64,000 nt of DNA from Kineosporiaceae bacterium SCSIO 59966 (GCA_020881835.1 CP052876.1:124001-188000); one strand, 5' to 3'; shown: positions 8,967 to 19,036, numbered from the stretch's first letter. Made by a program: numbers and translations. The notes: generated by a model from the sequence alone, not told the origin.

Positions 8967-9716
8967 CTACTCGGCGCCGAGGACGGTGACGGCCACGAGC
9001 AGGACGCCGTAGATCACCAGTCCGGCCGCGAACCAGCCGAAGCTGCCGCGGCGCTCCGAGGGGACCTCCTCCTTGACCACGTTGAGCAGCACCGCGCCCC
9101 CGAGGAGGGCGGTGAGCAGGGACACCACGAGCGTGCTCGTCGGCGCCAGCAGCACCGACGCCACCCAGCCGGCGACCAGCGCGCCGGTGAGCAGTAGCCG
9201 GCCGCTGTGCCGGAACCGCCGCGGGTAGTCCTCCGACAGGCCCCGGTCGGTGAGCACGAAGTGCAGACCCATCGCGACGGTGAACAGGACGGCGAAGCCG
9301 AGCCCGGTGCGGATCCTCAGGGCCATCGTGTAGGTGATGAGCCCGTTGTAGACCATGAACGCCCCGAGGTGCACCCAGTACACCCCGGCGCCCGGTTCGT
9401 GCGCCGTCCGGGCGGCCAGCCGCTCCAGCCCGTAGAACACGGTGAACCCGGTCAGCGCGACGCCGAACACCGCAAGCTCCAGCAGCGGGGTCGGTTCGAT
9501 GACGTCGTGGAGCGCCTCACCGATGGCCTCGTTGCCCGCCGCGATCTCCGGGAGCAGGTGCAGGAAGACGTAGGACACTGCGATCCCGCCGGCGAAGGAC
9601 GCCATCCGGCGCTCCGGCACCAGCGGCAAGCGCCTCAGGTGCGGGGCTGACAGGTGCAGTGCGGCGAGCACGGCCGTCGCGACGAGGGCGCCGACGAGGG
9701 AGGCGGTGACCGACAC
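8967..9716 (-). CDS. ZIP-like polytopic membrane protein
   Basis: A 249-aa membrane protein with about seven or eight hydrophobic spans. ASFAGGIAVSYVFLHLLPE (about residues 39-57) resembles the helix of ZIP metal transporters carrying the HLLPE metal site. A late NVVKEEVPSE segment is reminiscent of their later helices. The canonical ZIP HEhPHEhGD motif is not evident, so transport is not established. It could be a diverged ZIP-like permease or an unrelated membrane protein. It stands alone between convergent and repeat-bearing neighbours. Confidence 0.6.
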   Translation of the reverse strand: MSVTASLVGALVATAVLAALHLSAPHLRRLPLVPERRMASFAGGIAVSYVFLHLLPEIAAGNEAIGEALHDVIEPTPLLELAVFGVALTGFTVFYGLERLAARTAHEPGAGVYWVHLGAFMVYNGLITYTMALRIRTGLGFAVLFTVAMGLHFVLTDRGLSEDYPRRFRHSGRLLLTGALVAGWVASVLLAPTSTLVVSLLTALLGGAVLLNVVKEEVPSERRGSFGWFAAGLVIYGVLLVAVTVLGAE

Positions 9717-9773
9717 GCGGACGATCCTCGCCCGCCCCCCGGCACGGCGCGCGGTGACCCACGCCTACCTGCA

Positions 9774-9843
9774 CCCCACGTCGTGCGGGCTTGACGTGGG
9801 GCCGAGACCCCGTCACCCCACGTCGTGCGGGCTTGACGTGGGG
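9774..9843. repeat. Two direct copies of a hairpin-forming repeat
   Basis: Each copy has perfect 9-bp arms CCCCACGTC / GACGTGGGG around a 10-nt loop GTGCGGGCTT (9774-9801 and 9816-9843), with a period of 42 bp. They sit at the 3' end of the acyltransferase-fusion gene and could act as terminator-like stems, though no T-tract follows. The second copy encodes the last residues of that protein. Confidence 0.8.
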
Positions 9844-12479
9844 CCGGCGCCGCCCCGCCGGAGCCGGAGCCGGTCCCGGACCGCCCGCCAGCGGTGCACC
9901 GGACGGTCCGCGACCGCCCAGTACGCGGCTCCGGCCAGCAGCGACGCCACGACCCCGACGGCCGGGTGCAGGTGGTCCAGCGCCGGGTAGACCAGCCAGT
10001 GGGTCAGGTAGATGTACAAGGACGCCGCGGCGAGCAGGCCCGCGACCCGGTTGAGCCCCGGCAGCACCGGAAGTGCCGGGACCCAGGCCAGCAGGAGCAC
10101 CCCGCCGAGGACGAGCAGCTCGCGCTGCGGGTCGCCGAAGAACCCCGGGACGGTCACGACCGCCGCAGCGGAGGCGGCCAGTCGGTGCCACGTCGTCCGG
10201 GAGCGGGCGACGAACCAGCCCAGGGCGAACAACCACAGCACCGGCATGGTGTGCGGCACGCCCGGGTCGACGACGTCGTAGCGGACCAGCAACCCGACTC
10301 CGAACAGGACCGCCGGGACGACGAGCGGGTGCCGTCGTTCCAGCCTCGCCACCGGCGGCAGGGCGAGCAGCGCGGCGACGGCGACGAGGACGTAGACGAG
10401 CACCTCGATGAACCAGAAGTGCCACTGCTCCGTCCACGTCGGCGGACCCACGATGGCGTTGAGCAGCAGCACGTTCGCGAGCGTGTACCGGTCGGTGACG
10501 AGGGCGGCGACGGCGATGAAGGCGACCGACGGCACGACGACGCGGGCGATGCTGCCCAGGTGCCGGCGCAGCCGGGCCAGCACGTCGCCCCCGCCGAGCT
10601 GGAACCGGGCGAAGTTGAACCCCGCCACCGCCATCAGCACGTGCGCGCCACCCGGTAGGGCCAGCAGCTTCGCATGGGTCGCCACGATGAGGACGATCGC
10701 CACCGCGCGCAGGACGACGCTCGTCTCCACCGTCGCGATCCGCCGGCGCCGGCGGCCCGCGGTGGTCCGCGCCGACCGCGGCACCAGGTCCCGGACCGGG
10801 GTGACGTGCCATCCCTCGGGAAGGTGCCCGAGGACCTGCTCGAGGCGGATGGAGGTCTCGACGTAGGACAGGGAGTCTCCGCCGAGACCGACGAACGTGT
10901 CCTCGTCCCGGACGTCGTCCCGGTCCAGCAGGACGCCGAACAGGCGCCGCAGGTCCTCGGTGCCCCGGACCTCGGCGGGCACCTCCTGGGTCGTCCACGT
11001 CCCGTCCGCGACCGATGCCTCGGGCGCCTCGGCCAGCGCCGCGACCGCCCGGTAGTCGGTCTTGCCGTTCCCGAGCCGGGGCAGGTCCCGGACGGCGCGG
11101 GCCACCACCGAGCGGGCCGGCAGACCCAGGTCCGCGGCGACGGTCCGGGCGAGCAGGTCGACGTCCGGGTGAGAACCCTCGACGGCCGCGACGATCCGCT
11201 CGTCGGTCGACGCGCAGGCCGCGCGCACCCCGAGGCCGGCGAACAGGTCCTCCACCCGGTCGAGGTCGATCCGCAGCCCGAAGAGCTTGGCGAACCGGCT
11301 CAGCCGGCCGACGATCTCGTACAGCCCGTCCGGGTGCCGGCGGGCCACGTCCCCGGTGCGCAGCTCGGTCACCGTGGCGCCCAGCGCCAGGTCGTGCGGG
11401 CCGTGGGCGTACCCGAGCATGACGTTGGGGCCGGTGTAGACCAGCTCCCCGACGTCGGGGTCCTGTTGGTCTCGAGCGCCGGGTTCGGCGCCGGACCCGG
11501 CGTCCGGGGCCAGCGGACGCAGGTGGAACGTCCCGCCGGGAATCGGGACGCCGATGGTCTGCGGCCGCTGCGCTGCCAGGTCCGCCGGCAGGCACGCCAT
11601 CCGCGCGGTCGCCTCGGTCTGCCCGTACATGACGACGAGGTCCCAGCCGCGGCGTCGTCCGAGCTCGGCGAACTGCCGCACCCGCTCGGGGGCGAGCCGT
11701 CCCCCGGCCTGGGTGACGAGCCGCAGCGACGGCAGGTCCCGGTCGGCGAAGCCGGCACGGTCGAGCAGCTCGAAGGTGTGCGGGACCCCGGGCAGGGTCG
11801 TCACGCGCCGGGCGGTGAACGCCTGCCAGAAGCACGGGTCGACCACGGACAGGTCCGTGAGCAGCAGGCTGGCGCCGACGGCCAGGTGGCTGTTGAGCAC
11901 CGACAGCCCGTAGGAGTACGACAGCGGCAGTGTCGTGACTGCGACGTCGGTGCTGCGGATCCCGAGGGCCTCGACGATCGACTCGGCGTTCGCCTGCAGG
12001 TTGGTGGCGGAGAGCCGGACGAGCTTGGGGGAGCCGGTGGTCCCGGACGTGCTGAGCAGCAGGGCGAGGTCCGGGTGCAACCGGTGCGCCGTGCCCTCGC
12101 GCCGGACGTCGAGACGCGGCAGGTCGTCCTCGCCCGGGACGACGACGACGTCCGGGTCGTAGGCCGCGCCCAGTGAGGTGACGGCGTCCGCCTTGTCGTG
12201 CGGGACGAGGACGACGGGGTGGCCCCCGGCGAGGGCGGCGAGGTAGGCCACGACCGTCGGCACGTCGTTGCGGGCCGGGACGAGGACGAGGCGGCGGGTG
12301 GTCCCGAGGGCGGCCAGGGTGGTGCCGACGAGGTCCGCCAGCTCGGCGTAGCCGACGGCGCGGTCCGGGGTGAGCAGCGCCGGGCGGTCGCCGAAGCGTG
12401 CCAGGCCGCTCGCGAACGGCACGCGGTTGAGCAGGAGGGCCGGCGCGGCGGCACGGGGGGGCGTCGACACCCGGAGCAC
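9813..12479 (-). CDS. Adenylation-carrier-acyltransferase 3 fusion protein
   Basis: An 888-aa three-domain protein. Residues about 10-505 are an acyl/aminoacyl-AMP ligase: STSGTTGSPK (P-loop), YGQTEAT and GNGKTDY carrying the A10-type lysine. A carrier domain follows, with GLGGDSLSY holding the Ser for phosphopantetheine (about residue 544). The C-terminal third is an integral-membrane acyltransferase 3 (OafA-like) with about ten spans, opening with LRAVAIVLIVATHAKLL and its typical His. In principle it activates an acid, loads it on its own carrier and transfers it across or at the membrane. An iron box overlaps its promoter. GTG 12479 may be leaderless, and GTG 12470 is an alternative. The substrate is unknown. 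Confidence 0.85.
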   Translation of the reverse strand: MLRVSTPPRAAAPALLLNRVPFASGLARFGDRPALLTPDRAVGYAELADLVGTTLAALGTTRRLVLVPARNDVPTVVAYLAALAGGHPVVLVPHDKADAVTSLGAAYDPDVVVVPGEDDLPRLDVRREGTAHRLHPDLALLLSTSGTTGSPKLVRLSATNLQANAESIVEALGIRSTDVAVTTLPLSYSYGLSVLNSHLAVGASLLLTDLSVVDPCFWQAFTARRVTTLPGVPHTFELLDRAGFADRDLPSLRLVTQAGGRLAPERVRQFAELGRRRGWDLVVMYGQTEATARMACLPADLAAQRPQTIGVPIPGGTFHLRPLAPDAGSGAEPGARDQQDPDVGELVYTGPNVMLGYAHGPHDLALGATVTELRTGDVARRHPDGLYEIVGRLSRFAKLFGLRIDLDRVEDLFAGLGVRAACASTDERIVAAVEGSHPDVDLLARTVAADLGLPARSVVARAVRDLPRLGNGKTDYRAVAALAEAPEASVADGTWTTQEVPAEVRGTEDLRRLFGVLLDRDDVRDEDTFVGLGGDSLSYVETSIRLEQVLGHLPEGWHVTPVRDLVPRSARTTAGRRRRRIATVETSVVLRAVAIVLIVATHAKLLALPGGAHVLMAVAGFNFARFQLGGGDVLARLRRHLGSIARVVVPSVAFIAVAALVTDRYTLANVLLLNAIVGPPTWTEQWHFWFIEVLVYVLVAVAALLALPPVARLERRHPLVVPAVLFGVGLLVRYDVVDPGVPHTMPVLWLFALGWFVARSRTTWHRLAASAAAVVTVPGFFGDPQRELLVLGGVLLLAWVPALPVLPGLNRVAGLLAAASLYIYLTHWLVYPALDHLHPAVGVVASLLAGAAYWAVADRPVHRWRAVRDRLRLRRGGAGPTSSPHDVG

Positions 12480-12485
12480 TCTAAA

Positions 12486-12501
12486 GTAAGGCTAGCCTTA
12501 C
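12486..12501. promoter_or_regulatory. Candidate IdeR/DmdR iron box
   Basis: GTAAGGCTAGCCTTAC is a perfect 16-bp palindrome, embedded in AGGTAAGGCTAGCCTTACT on the minus strand. This closely follows the DtxR/IdeR/DmdR consensus (AGGTTAGGCTAACCT-like). It lies 7 nt before the fusion-protein start and overlaps a possible -10 TACTTT, so iron-loaded repressor would block transcription. It may also affect the divergent small gene. Confidence 0.75.
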
Positions 12502-12561
12502 CTTCAAGGCGTGCTGGCGGCCGGTCACCGCAGGCAGCAGACCGGGACTACGCTCCCCGCC

Positions 12562-12798
12562 GTGCCAGAGAAGATCGTCCTGCGTCTGGACAGCCGGACG
12601 CCGCCGCCGCCCCCGCACCTGCGCGTCCTGCTCGGCACGCCGGTGGTCCCCGAGCTGCTGAGCCTCGACGCCGGGGACGACGGACTGCGGCTCGGTGAGT
12701 ACGTGGCAGTCCCGACCGGGCAGGCGGTCACGGCCCAGGGCGAGACGGCGGACCTGTACCTGCTGCGGCTGCGCACGGACCACTCGGCGGCCTCCTGA
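12562..12798 (+). CDS. Small hypothetical protein
   Basis: A 78-aa protein starting VPEKIVLRLDSR, with a Pro-rich segment and no membrane span or known motif. The GTG at 12562 is chosen because TACGCT (12549-12554) lies 7 nt upstream, the leaderless layout seen repeatedly here. A longer frame from ATG 12511 would run into the iron-box region. It is divergent from the acyltransferase fusion and lies 41 nt before the beta-glucosidase. Function is unknown. Confidence 0.5.
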   Translation: MPEKIVLRLDSRTPPPPPHLRVLLGTPVVPELLSLDAGDDGLRLGEYVAVPTGQAVTAQGETADLYLLRLRTDHSAAS

Positions 12799-12839
12799 CC
12801 CGGTGAGCCGTGTCGGCTCTCCGCCCTAGAGTGCCGGGC

Positions 12840-14252
<1,413 letters not shown>

Positions 14253-14253
14253 C

Positions 14254-14850
14254 TCAGCCGAGGTCGCGGGTGTCCCGGCGAAACAACCGAAGCTGCAGCG
14301 ACAGCGTCGTGTAGTAACCGACCAGCGCGGTCACCTCGAACACGCCGCCGGCGCCGATGACGTCGCGTACCGCCGCGAACTCATCGTCCTCGAGGTCGCC
14401 GTGGGTCATCAGCGCCAGCGCCGTCCGCGCCGCGGCGACGTCCGCGGGCGCCCCCCGCGTCGGCGCGCCACCGGCCCGGACCGTCTCGACGTCCGCCGGG
14501 TCGACGCCCGCGGCCAGGGCCAGCGGCTCGTGCACCCGCCACTCGACGTCGCTCCCGTGGTGAGCCGCGACGCAGAGGATGACGAGCTCACGCGCGGAGT
14601 CGGGGAGCCGACCCCGGTACCGCAGGGTCGCGCCGAGCTCCTGCAGCGCGTCCCCGATCGGGGGGTTGAGCAGCATCGGCCCGAACGGGCCGGAGAGCTG
14701 CCCGTCGGGGCCCACGAGCGGCACTCCGCCCTGCGGCGACGATCCGCGCGGACCGGCGGCGATCCGGTCGTACAGAGCGCGCTGCTCGTCGTCCAGGACG
14801 TCCGGAGTGAGCGGAGGCAACCGGGGCTCGTCCCCGGACGGCGTCGTCAT
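14254..14850 (-). CDS. Carboxymuconolactone decarboxylase / AhpD-like protein
   Basis: A 198-aa all-helical protein of the CMD/AhpD superfamily, with RELVILCVAAHHGSDVEWRVHEPLA at the core (about residues 88-112). The typical CxxC is replaced by CVAAHHGSD-EW..H, placing it with CMD-like proteins lacking the AhpD redox pair. The start overlaps the stop of the upstream AsnC-type regulator gene by ATGA, so the two form an operon. The role is unknown and may be linked to keto-acid or aromatic metabolism. Confidence 0.75.
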   Translation of the reverse strand: MTTPSGDEPRLPPLTPDVLDDEQRALYDRIAAGPRGSSPQGGVPLVGPDGQLSGPFGPMLLNPPIGDALQELGATLRYRGRLPDSARELVILCVAAHHGSDVEWRVHEPLALAAGVDPADVETVRAGGAPTRGAPADVAAARTALALMTHGDLEDDEFAAVRDVIGAGGVFEVTALVGYYTTLSLQLRLFRRDTRDLG

Positions 14851-15392
14851 GCCCGCGAGTCTGCCTGCGGACGGGCCCACGTGGGACGGGGGATGTCGAA
14901 CTCCTCGAACACCAGCCAGGTGCGCGTCGACAGGACGCCAGGCACCGACTGCACCCGGTCGAGGACGAGCTCGCGCAGGGCGGCGTTGTCCGGTGCCCGA
15001 ACCAGGGCCAGGACGTCGTGGTCGCCGGCCACCAGCGCGGCGTGCACGACGAACGGGATCTCCCGCAGGGCGGTCGAGACCTCTCGCCACGTGTTCTGGG
15101 TGATGCCTATCGAGATGTAGGCCGAGGTGCCGAACCCCGCCCGCTCCGGGTTCAGCTGCGCCCGGAACGCCGTGATGACGCCATCGGCCAGCAGCCGCTC
15201 GATCCGGGCGTAGGCGTTCGTGCGCGAGACGTGCACCTGCTCGGCCACTCGGCGCACCGACGTCCGGGCGTCGTCGACGAGCAGCTCCACGATCCGCCGG
15301 TCCACCTCGTCGAGAGGACGAGCCGAACGTCCCGGCGCCGGCCCGGCAGCGGGCGTGACCTGGGACACGTGTGCTCCCAATCTGTCGTTCAC
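14847..15392 (-). CDS. Lrp/AsnC-family regulator
   Basis: A 181-aa feast/famine regulator. The N-terminal helix-turn-helix spans LDEVDRRIVELLVDDARTSV through VAEQVHVSRTNAYARIERL (about residues 27-65). The C-terminal AsnC ligand domain follows, including GDHDVLALVRAPD. It is divergent from the 2-oxoacid dehydrogenase genes, the classic arrangement of BkdR-type activators that respond to branched-chain amino acids or their keto acids. GTG 15392 is my choice, since the longer frame to 15461 would enter the candidate operator. Its stop couples to the CMD-like gene. Confidence 0.85.
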   Translation of the reverse strand: MNDRLGAHVSQVTPAAGPAPGRSARPLDEVDRRIVELLVDDARTSVRRVAEQVHVSRTNAYARIERLLADGVITAFRAQLNPERAGFGTSAYISIGITQNTWREVSTALREIPFVVHAALVAGDHDVLALVRAPDNAALRELVLDRVQSVPGVLSTRTWLVFEEFDIPRPTWARPQADSRA

Positions 15393-15438
15393 GAGCCAAG
15401 TGTCCCGCAATTCCGGAGCGGGTTGAGCCAGGTTCGTG
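15390..15438. promoter_or_regulatory. Nested inverted repeat, candidate AsnC operator
   Basis: Outer arms CACGAGCC (15390-15397) and GGTTCGTG (15431-15438) match at 7 of 8 positions. Inner arms CCCGC (15404-15408) and GCGGG (15418-15422) are perfect and share nearly the same centre. It lies between the regulator start and the E1-alpha gene, where an Lrp/AsnC regulator should bind. Confidence 0.4.
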
Positions 15439-15491
15439 GTCGCCGCACGATGGTCTGCCAAAGCGTCCAGAGGTCCCTGCAGGAGGCCCGC

Positions 15492-16640
15492 ATGACGACG
15501 ACGTCAGAGTCCGATCTGTCCACCCGCGGGGCCACCCGGCTCCTGCCGAGCACGGACCCTGTCCGGCTGCTGGACGAGCAGGGCCGACGCACCGGCGACG
15601 ACGATCGCTACCCCGCGCCGTCCGACACCGACCTGCTGGAGATGTACCGGCGGATGGTCGTCGGCCGCCGGTTCGACGTCCAGGCCACCGCCTTGACCAA
15701 GCAGGGCAGGCTGGCCGTCTACCCCTCGGCCCGCGGCCAGGAGGCCTGCCAGGTGTCCGCCGTGATGGCGGTCCGCGACGACGACTGGGTGTTCCCGACC
15801 TACCGCGAGTCGATGGCCCTCGTCGCCCGGGGCATCGACCCGGTGCAGGTGCTCACCCTGCTGCGCGGCGACTGGCACTGCGGGTACGACCCGGTCGCCA
15901 CCCGCACCGCCCCGCAGTGCACCCCACTGGCCACCCAGACCGTCCACGCGGCCGGCCTGGCCTACGGCGAGTCGCTGCAGGGCCGGGACACGGTCGCCGT
16001 GGCGTTCATCGGCGACGGCGCGACGAGCGAGGGCGACTTCCACGAGGCGGTGAACTTTGCCGCCGTCTTCAAGGCCCCCGTCGTCTTCCTCGTGCAGAAC
16101 AACCGGTACGCGATCAGCGTGCCGCTGGCCAAGCAGACCGCCGCTCCGTCCCTGGCCTACAAGGGCGTCGGCTACGGCGTGGAGTCCGAGCAGGTCGACG
16201 GCAACGACCCGGTGGCCATGCTCGCCGTCATGCGCCGGGCCGTCGAGCACGCTCGCAGCGGGCACGGGCCGTTCCTCGTCGAGGCGCACACCTACCGGAT
16301 GGACGCGCACACCAACGCCGACGACCCCACCCGTTACCGCGACGCCGCCGAGGTCGAGGCGTGGGCGGGACGCGACCCGCTGACCCGGCTGGAGGCGTAC
16401 CTGCGCTCCGCCGGCGTCCTGGACGACGCCGGCGCCGAGGCGGTCCGGGCCCAGGCCGAGTCCTTCGCCGCGGACCTGCGGACGCGGATGAACACCGACC
16501 CCGATCTTGACCCGCTGGAGCTCTTCGAGCACGTGTACGCGACCCCGACGACCCAGCTGCTCGAGCAGCGGGAGCAGGTCCGGGCCGAGATGGAGGCCGA
16601 GCCGGACGCCGAGGGCACGGCCGAGGAGGACCACCGGTGA
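15492..16640 (+). CDS. 2-oxoacid dehydrogenase E1 component, alpha subunit
   Basis: Thiamine-diphosphate-dependent E1 alpha subunit, 382 aa, of a pyruvate or branched-chain 2-oxoacid dehydrogenase. The ThDP motif starts GDGATSEGDFHEA and ends in QNN (about residues 173-203). It decarboxylates the oxoacid and passes the acyl group to E2. AGGAGG 5 nt before ATG 15492 fixes the start. The AsnC regulator next door and the similarity of the layout to bkdABC favour branched-chain oxoacids, but pyruvate is possible. It overlaps the beta-subunit gene by 4 nt. Confidence 0.92.
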   Translation: MTTTSESDLSTRGATRLLPSTDPVRLLDEQGRRTGDDDRYPAPSDTDLLEMYRRMVVGRRFDVQATALTKQGRLAVYPSARGQEACQVSAVMAVRDDDWVFPTYRESMALVARGIDPVQVLTLLRGDWHCGYDPVATRTAPQCTPLATQTVHAAGLAYGESLQGRDTVAVAFIGDGATSEGDFHEAVNFAAVFKAPVVFLVQNNRYAISVPLAKQTAAPSLAYKGVGYGVESEQVDGNDPVAMLAVMRRAVEHARSGHGPFLVEAHTYRMDAHTNADDPTRYRDAAEVEAWAGRDPLTRLEAYLRSAGVLDDAGAEAVRAQAESFAADLRTRMNTDPDLDPLELFEHVYATPTTQLLEQREQVRAEMEAEPDAEGTAEEDHR

Positions 16641-17683
16641 GCACGACCTTCGCCAAGGCGCTCAACACCGCACTGCGCGACGCGATGAGCGAGGACGAGC
16701 GGGTGCTCGTCCTCGGTGAGGACGTCGGCCGGCTCGGCGGCGTGTTCCGGGTGACCGACGGCCTGATGGACCAGTTCGGGGAGAAGCGCTGCTTCGACAC
16801 CCCGCTCGCCGAGGCCGGCATCGTCGGGTTCGCCGTCGGACTCGCGATGTCCGGCATGCGCCCGGTGGTCGAGATGCAGTTCGACGCGTTCGCCTACCCA
16901 GCCTTCGAGCAGATCACCTCCCACGTCGCCAAGCTGCGCAACCGCACCCGGGGCGCCGTCGGGATGCCGATCGTCGTCCGGGTGCCCTTCGCCGGCGGCA
17001 TCGGCGGGGTGGAGCACCACAGCGACTCCAGCGAGGCCTACTACGCCCACACCCCGGGGCTCAAGGTCGTCACCCCCGCCACCGTCGAGGACGCCTACTC
17101 GTTACTGCGGGAAGCCATTGCCGACCCCGACCCGGTCGTGTTCATGGAGCCCAAGAGGCTCTACTGGTCCAGCGCGGACGTCGAGCTGCCCGCGGCCGCG
17201 CCGCCGTTCGGGCAGGCCGTCGTCCGCCGGCGGGGGAACGACGTCACCCTGGTCGCGTACGGCCCCACGGTCCCGGTCGCGATCGAGGCCGCCGAGGCCG
17301 CCCGCGAGGAGGGGTGGGACGTCGAGGTCGTCGACTTGCGCACCGTCGTCCCCTTCGACGACGAGACCGTGCTCGCGTCGGTGCGTCGCACCGGTCGGTG
17401 TGTCGTGCTGCAGGAGGCTCAGGGCTTCGCCGGGGTCGGCGCGGAGATCGCGGCCCGGGTGCAGGAGCGGGCGTTCCACTCGTTGCACGCCCCGGTGCTG
17501 CGGGTCAGCGGCTTCGACATCCCCTACCCGGCGCCGAAGCTCGAGCACGTCCACCTGCCGGACGTCGACCGCGTCCTGGACGCCGTCGCCCGGCTGCAGT
17601 GGGACGACGAGCCCGACACCCGCTGGACCCGTGGCCTGGACGGGCACGGACTCACCGGTGCCGGCCTGGGCGGTGTCGCGTGA
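16637..17683 (+). CDS. 2-oxoacid dehydrogenase E1 component, beta subunit
   Basis: E1 beta subunit, 348 aa, pairing with the alpha subunit in an a2b2 heterotetramer. The N-terminus shows VLGEDVGRLGGVFRVT, the transketolase pyrimidine-binding half. The C-terminal transketolase domain includes VVDLRTVVPFDDE. GTG 16637 overlaps the alpha stop (GTGA), and its own stop overlaps the E2 start, so all three are co-translated in fixed order. Confidence 0.93.
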   Translation: MSTTFAKALNTALRDAMSEDERVLVLGEDVGRLGGVFRVTDGLMDQFGEKRCFDTPLAEAGIVGFAVGLAMSGMRPVVEMQFDAFAYPAFEQITSHVAKLRNRTRGAVGMPIVVRVPFAGGIGGVEHHSDSSEAYYAHTPGLKVVTPATVEDAYSLLREAIADPDPVVFMEPKRLYWSSADVELPAAAPPFGQAVVRRRGNDVTLVAYGPTVPVAIEAAEAAREEGWDVEVVDLRTVVPFDDETVLASVRRTGRCVVLQEAQGFAGVGAEIAARVQERAFHSLHAPVLRVSGFDIPYPAPKLEHVHLPDVDRVLDAVARLQWDDEPDTRWTRGLDGHGLTGAGLGGVA

Positions 17684-19014
17684 GCGCCGTCTTCACGCTG
17701 CCCGACCTCGGTGAGGGGCTCACCGAGGCCGAGATCGTCGCCTGGCGGGTCGCCGTCGGGGACCAGGTGGAGACCGACCAGGTCGTCGTCGAGGTGGAGA
17801 CCGCCAAGGCCGCCGTCGAGGTGCCCTGCCCTCACGCGGGCCGCGTCGTGGCCCTGCACGCCGAGCCGGGTGAGGTGCTCCCGGTCGGCCGCCCGCTCAT
17901 CACCATCGAGCCGGTCGCCGGTGGCACCGGCGGCGAGCAGGAGCGGGCCGAGCCGCCCGCCCACGCCACCTACCGCGAGGAGGAGCGGGCCGGGTCCGGC
18001 AACGTCCTCATCGGCTACGGCACCGGCGCCGCCGGCGGGACCCGGCGACGGCGTCGCCTCGGTCGTCCGCAGGTGTCCCAGAACGGAGCATCGGTCGCCC
18101 CGCGCGAGTCCGCGCCCGTCGCTGCGCGGCAGGCGGTCCGGGTGATCTCCCCAGTCGTGCGCCGGCTCGCCCTCGAACGCGGGGTCGACCTGCACACGCT
18201 CACCCCGACCGGCCCGGGCGGGGTGATCCGCCGCCGGGACGTCGAGGCCGCGGCCGCCGCGGCGCCGCACGGGGTCAGCCACGGCGGGGCGGGCCGCGAC
18301 GGGGTTGGCCGCGACGGGGCCGGCCCCGGTGAGGAACGCATCCCGCTGCGCGGGCTGCGCCGTGCGGTCGCGGAGAAGGTCACCCGCTCCCGCCGGGAGA
18401 TCCCCGACGTCACCATCTGGGTGGACGTCGACGCCACCGGGCTGCTCGAGGCGCGCCGGGCGCTGCAGGCGGCCTACCCCGACCACCGGATCAGCGTGCT
18501 GGCCCTCGTGGCCCGGTTCTGCCTGGCGGGGCTGCGCCGGTACCCGGAGCTCAACGCGCGCGTCGACGGCGACGACATCGTCCGCTCCCGCGCGGTGCAC
18601 CTCGGCTTCGCCGCGCAGACCGACCGCGGCCTGCTCGTGCCCGTCGTCCGCGACGCGCACGCCCTGACGACCGTCGAGCTGGCCGACTCGCTCGCCGAGA
18701 CGACCGCGCAGGCCCGGGCCGGCACGCTGCCTGCGGAGCGGCTCGCCGGCGGCACGTTCACGCTCAACAACTACGGCGTGTTCGGCGTCGACGGGTCCAC
18801 GCCGATCCTCAACCACCCCGAGGCCGCGCTCGTCGGCCTCGGACGGATCGTCGACAAGCCGTGGGCCGTCGACGGCCGGCTCGAGGTCCGCGCGGTGACC
18901 CAGGTGAGCCTGACGTTCGACCACCGGGTCTGCGACGGCGGCGTGGCCGGCGGCTTCCTGCGCTACGTCGCCGACTGCATCGAGTCCCCCACCGTGCTGC
19001 TCGGTGCGGTGTAG
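17680..19014 (+). CDS. 2-oxoacid dehydrogenase E2, dihydrolipoamide acyltransferase
   Basis: E2 core of the complex, 444 aa. One N-terminal lipoyl domain (DLGEGLTEAEIVAW, lipoyl Lys in VETAKAAVEV, about residue 44), a Pro/Ala/Gly-rich linker, a peripheral-subunit-binding domain (about residues 150-190, SPVVRRLALERGVDL) and the catalytic domain ending with the active-site His motif DHRVCDG (about residue 413). Only one lipoyl domain is present. No E3 gene follows, so dihydrolipoamide dehydrogenase must come from elsewhere in the genome. Confidence 0.93.
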   Translation: MSAVFTLPDLGEGLTEAEIVAWRVAVGDQVETDQVVVEVETAKAAVEVPCPHAGRVVALHAEPGEVLPVGRPLITIEPVAGGTGGEQERAEPPAHATYREEERAGSGNVLIGYGTGAAGGTRRRRRLGRPQVSQNGASVAPRESAPVAARQAVRVISPVVRRLALERGVDLHTLTPTGPGGVIRRRDVEAAAAAAPHGVSHGGAGRDGVGRDGAGPGEERIPLRGLRRAVAEKVTRSRREIPDVTIWVDVDATGLLEARRALQAAYPDHRISVLALVARFCLAGLRRYPELNARVDGDDIVRSRAVHLGFAAQTDRGLLVPVVRDAHALTTVELADSLAETTAQARAGTLPAERLAGGTFTLNNYGVFGVDGSTPILNHPEAALVGLGRIVDKPWAVDGRLEVRAVTQVSLTFDHRVCDGGVAGGFLRYVADCIESPTVLLGAV

Positions 19015-19023
19015 CCGCCGAGC

Positions 19024-19036
19024 GGACCTTCGGCCC
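19024..19036 (+). promoter_or_regulatory. DosR/DevR-like box
   Basis: GGACCTTCGGCCC (with a following T) matches the DosR primary-box pattern GGGACTTTNGGCCC apart from the first G. It lies about 65 nt before the alcohol dehydrogenase start. In mycobacteria the RafH-type hibernation factor, whose relative lies downstream here, belongs to the DosR hypoxia regulon. A looser GGGAC...GCCC element sits at 20150-20165. Confidence 0.45.

Noticed and set aside
9517-11835. 772-aa minus-strand frame rich in Arg, Pro and Gly
   Set aside because: Out-of-frame shadow of the acyltransferase fusion; composition typical of frame-shifted high-GC DNA.
12481-12783. 100-aa minus-strand frame near the iron box
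   Set aside because: Opposite the 12562 gene, no start site, and begins in the operator.
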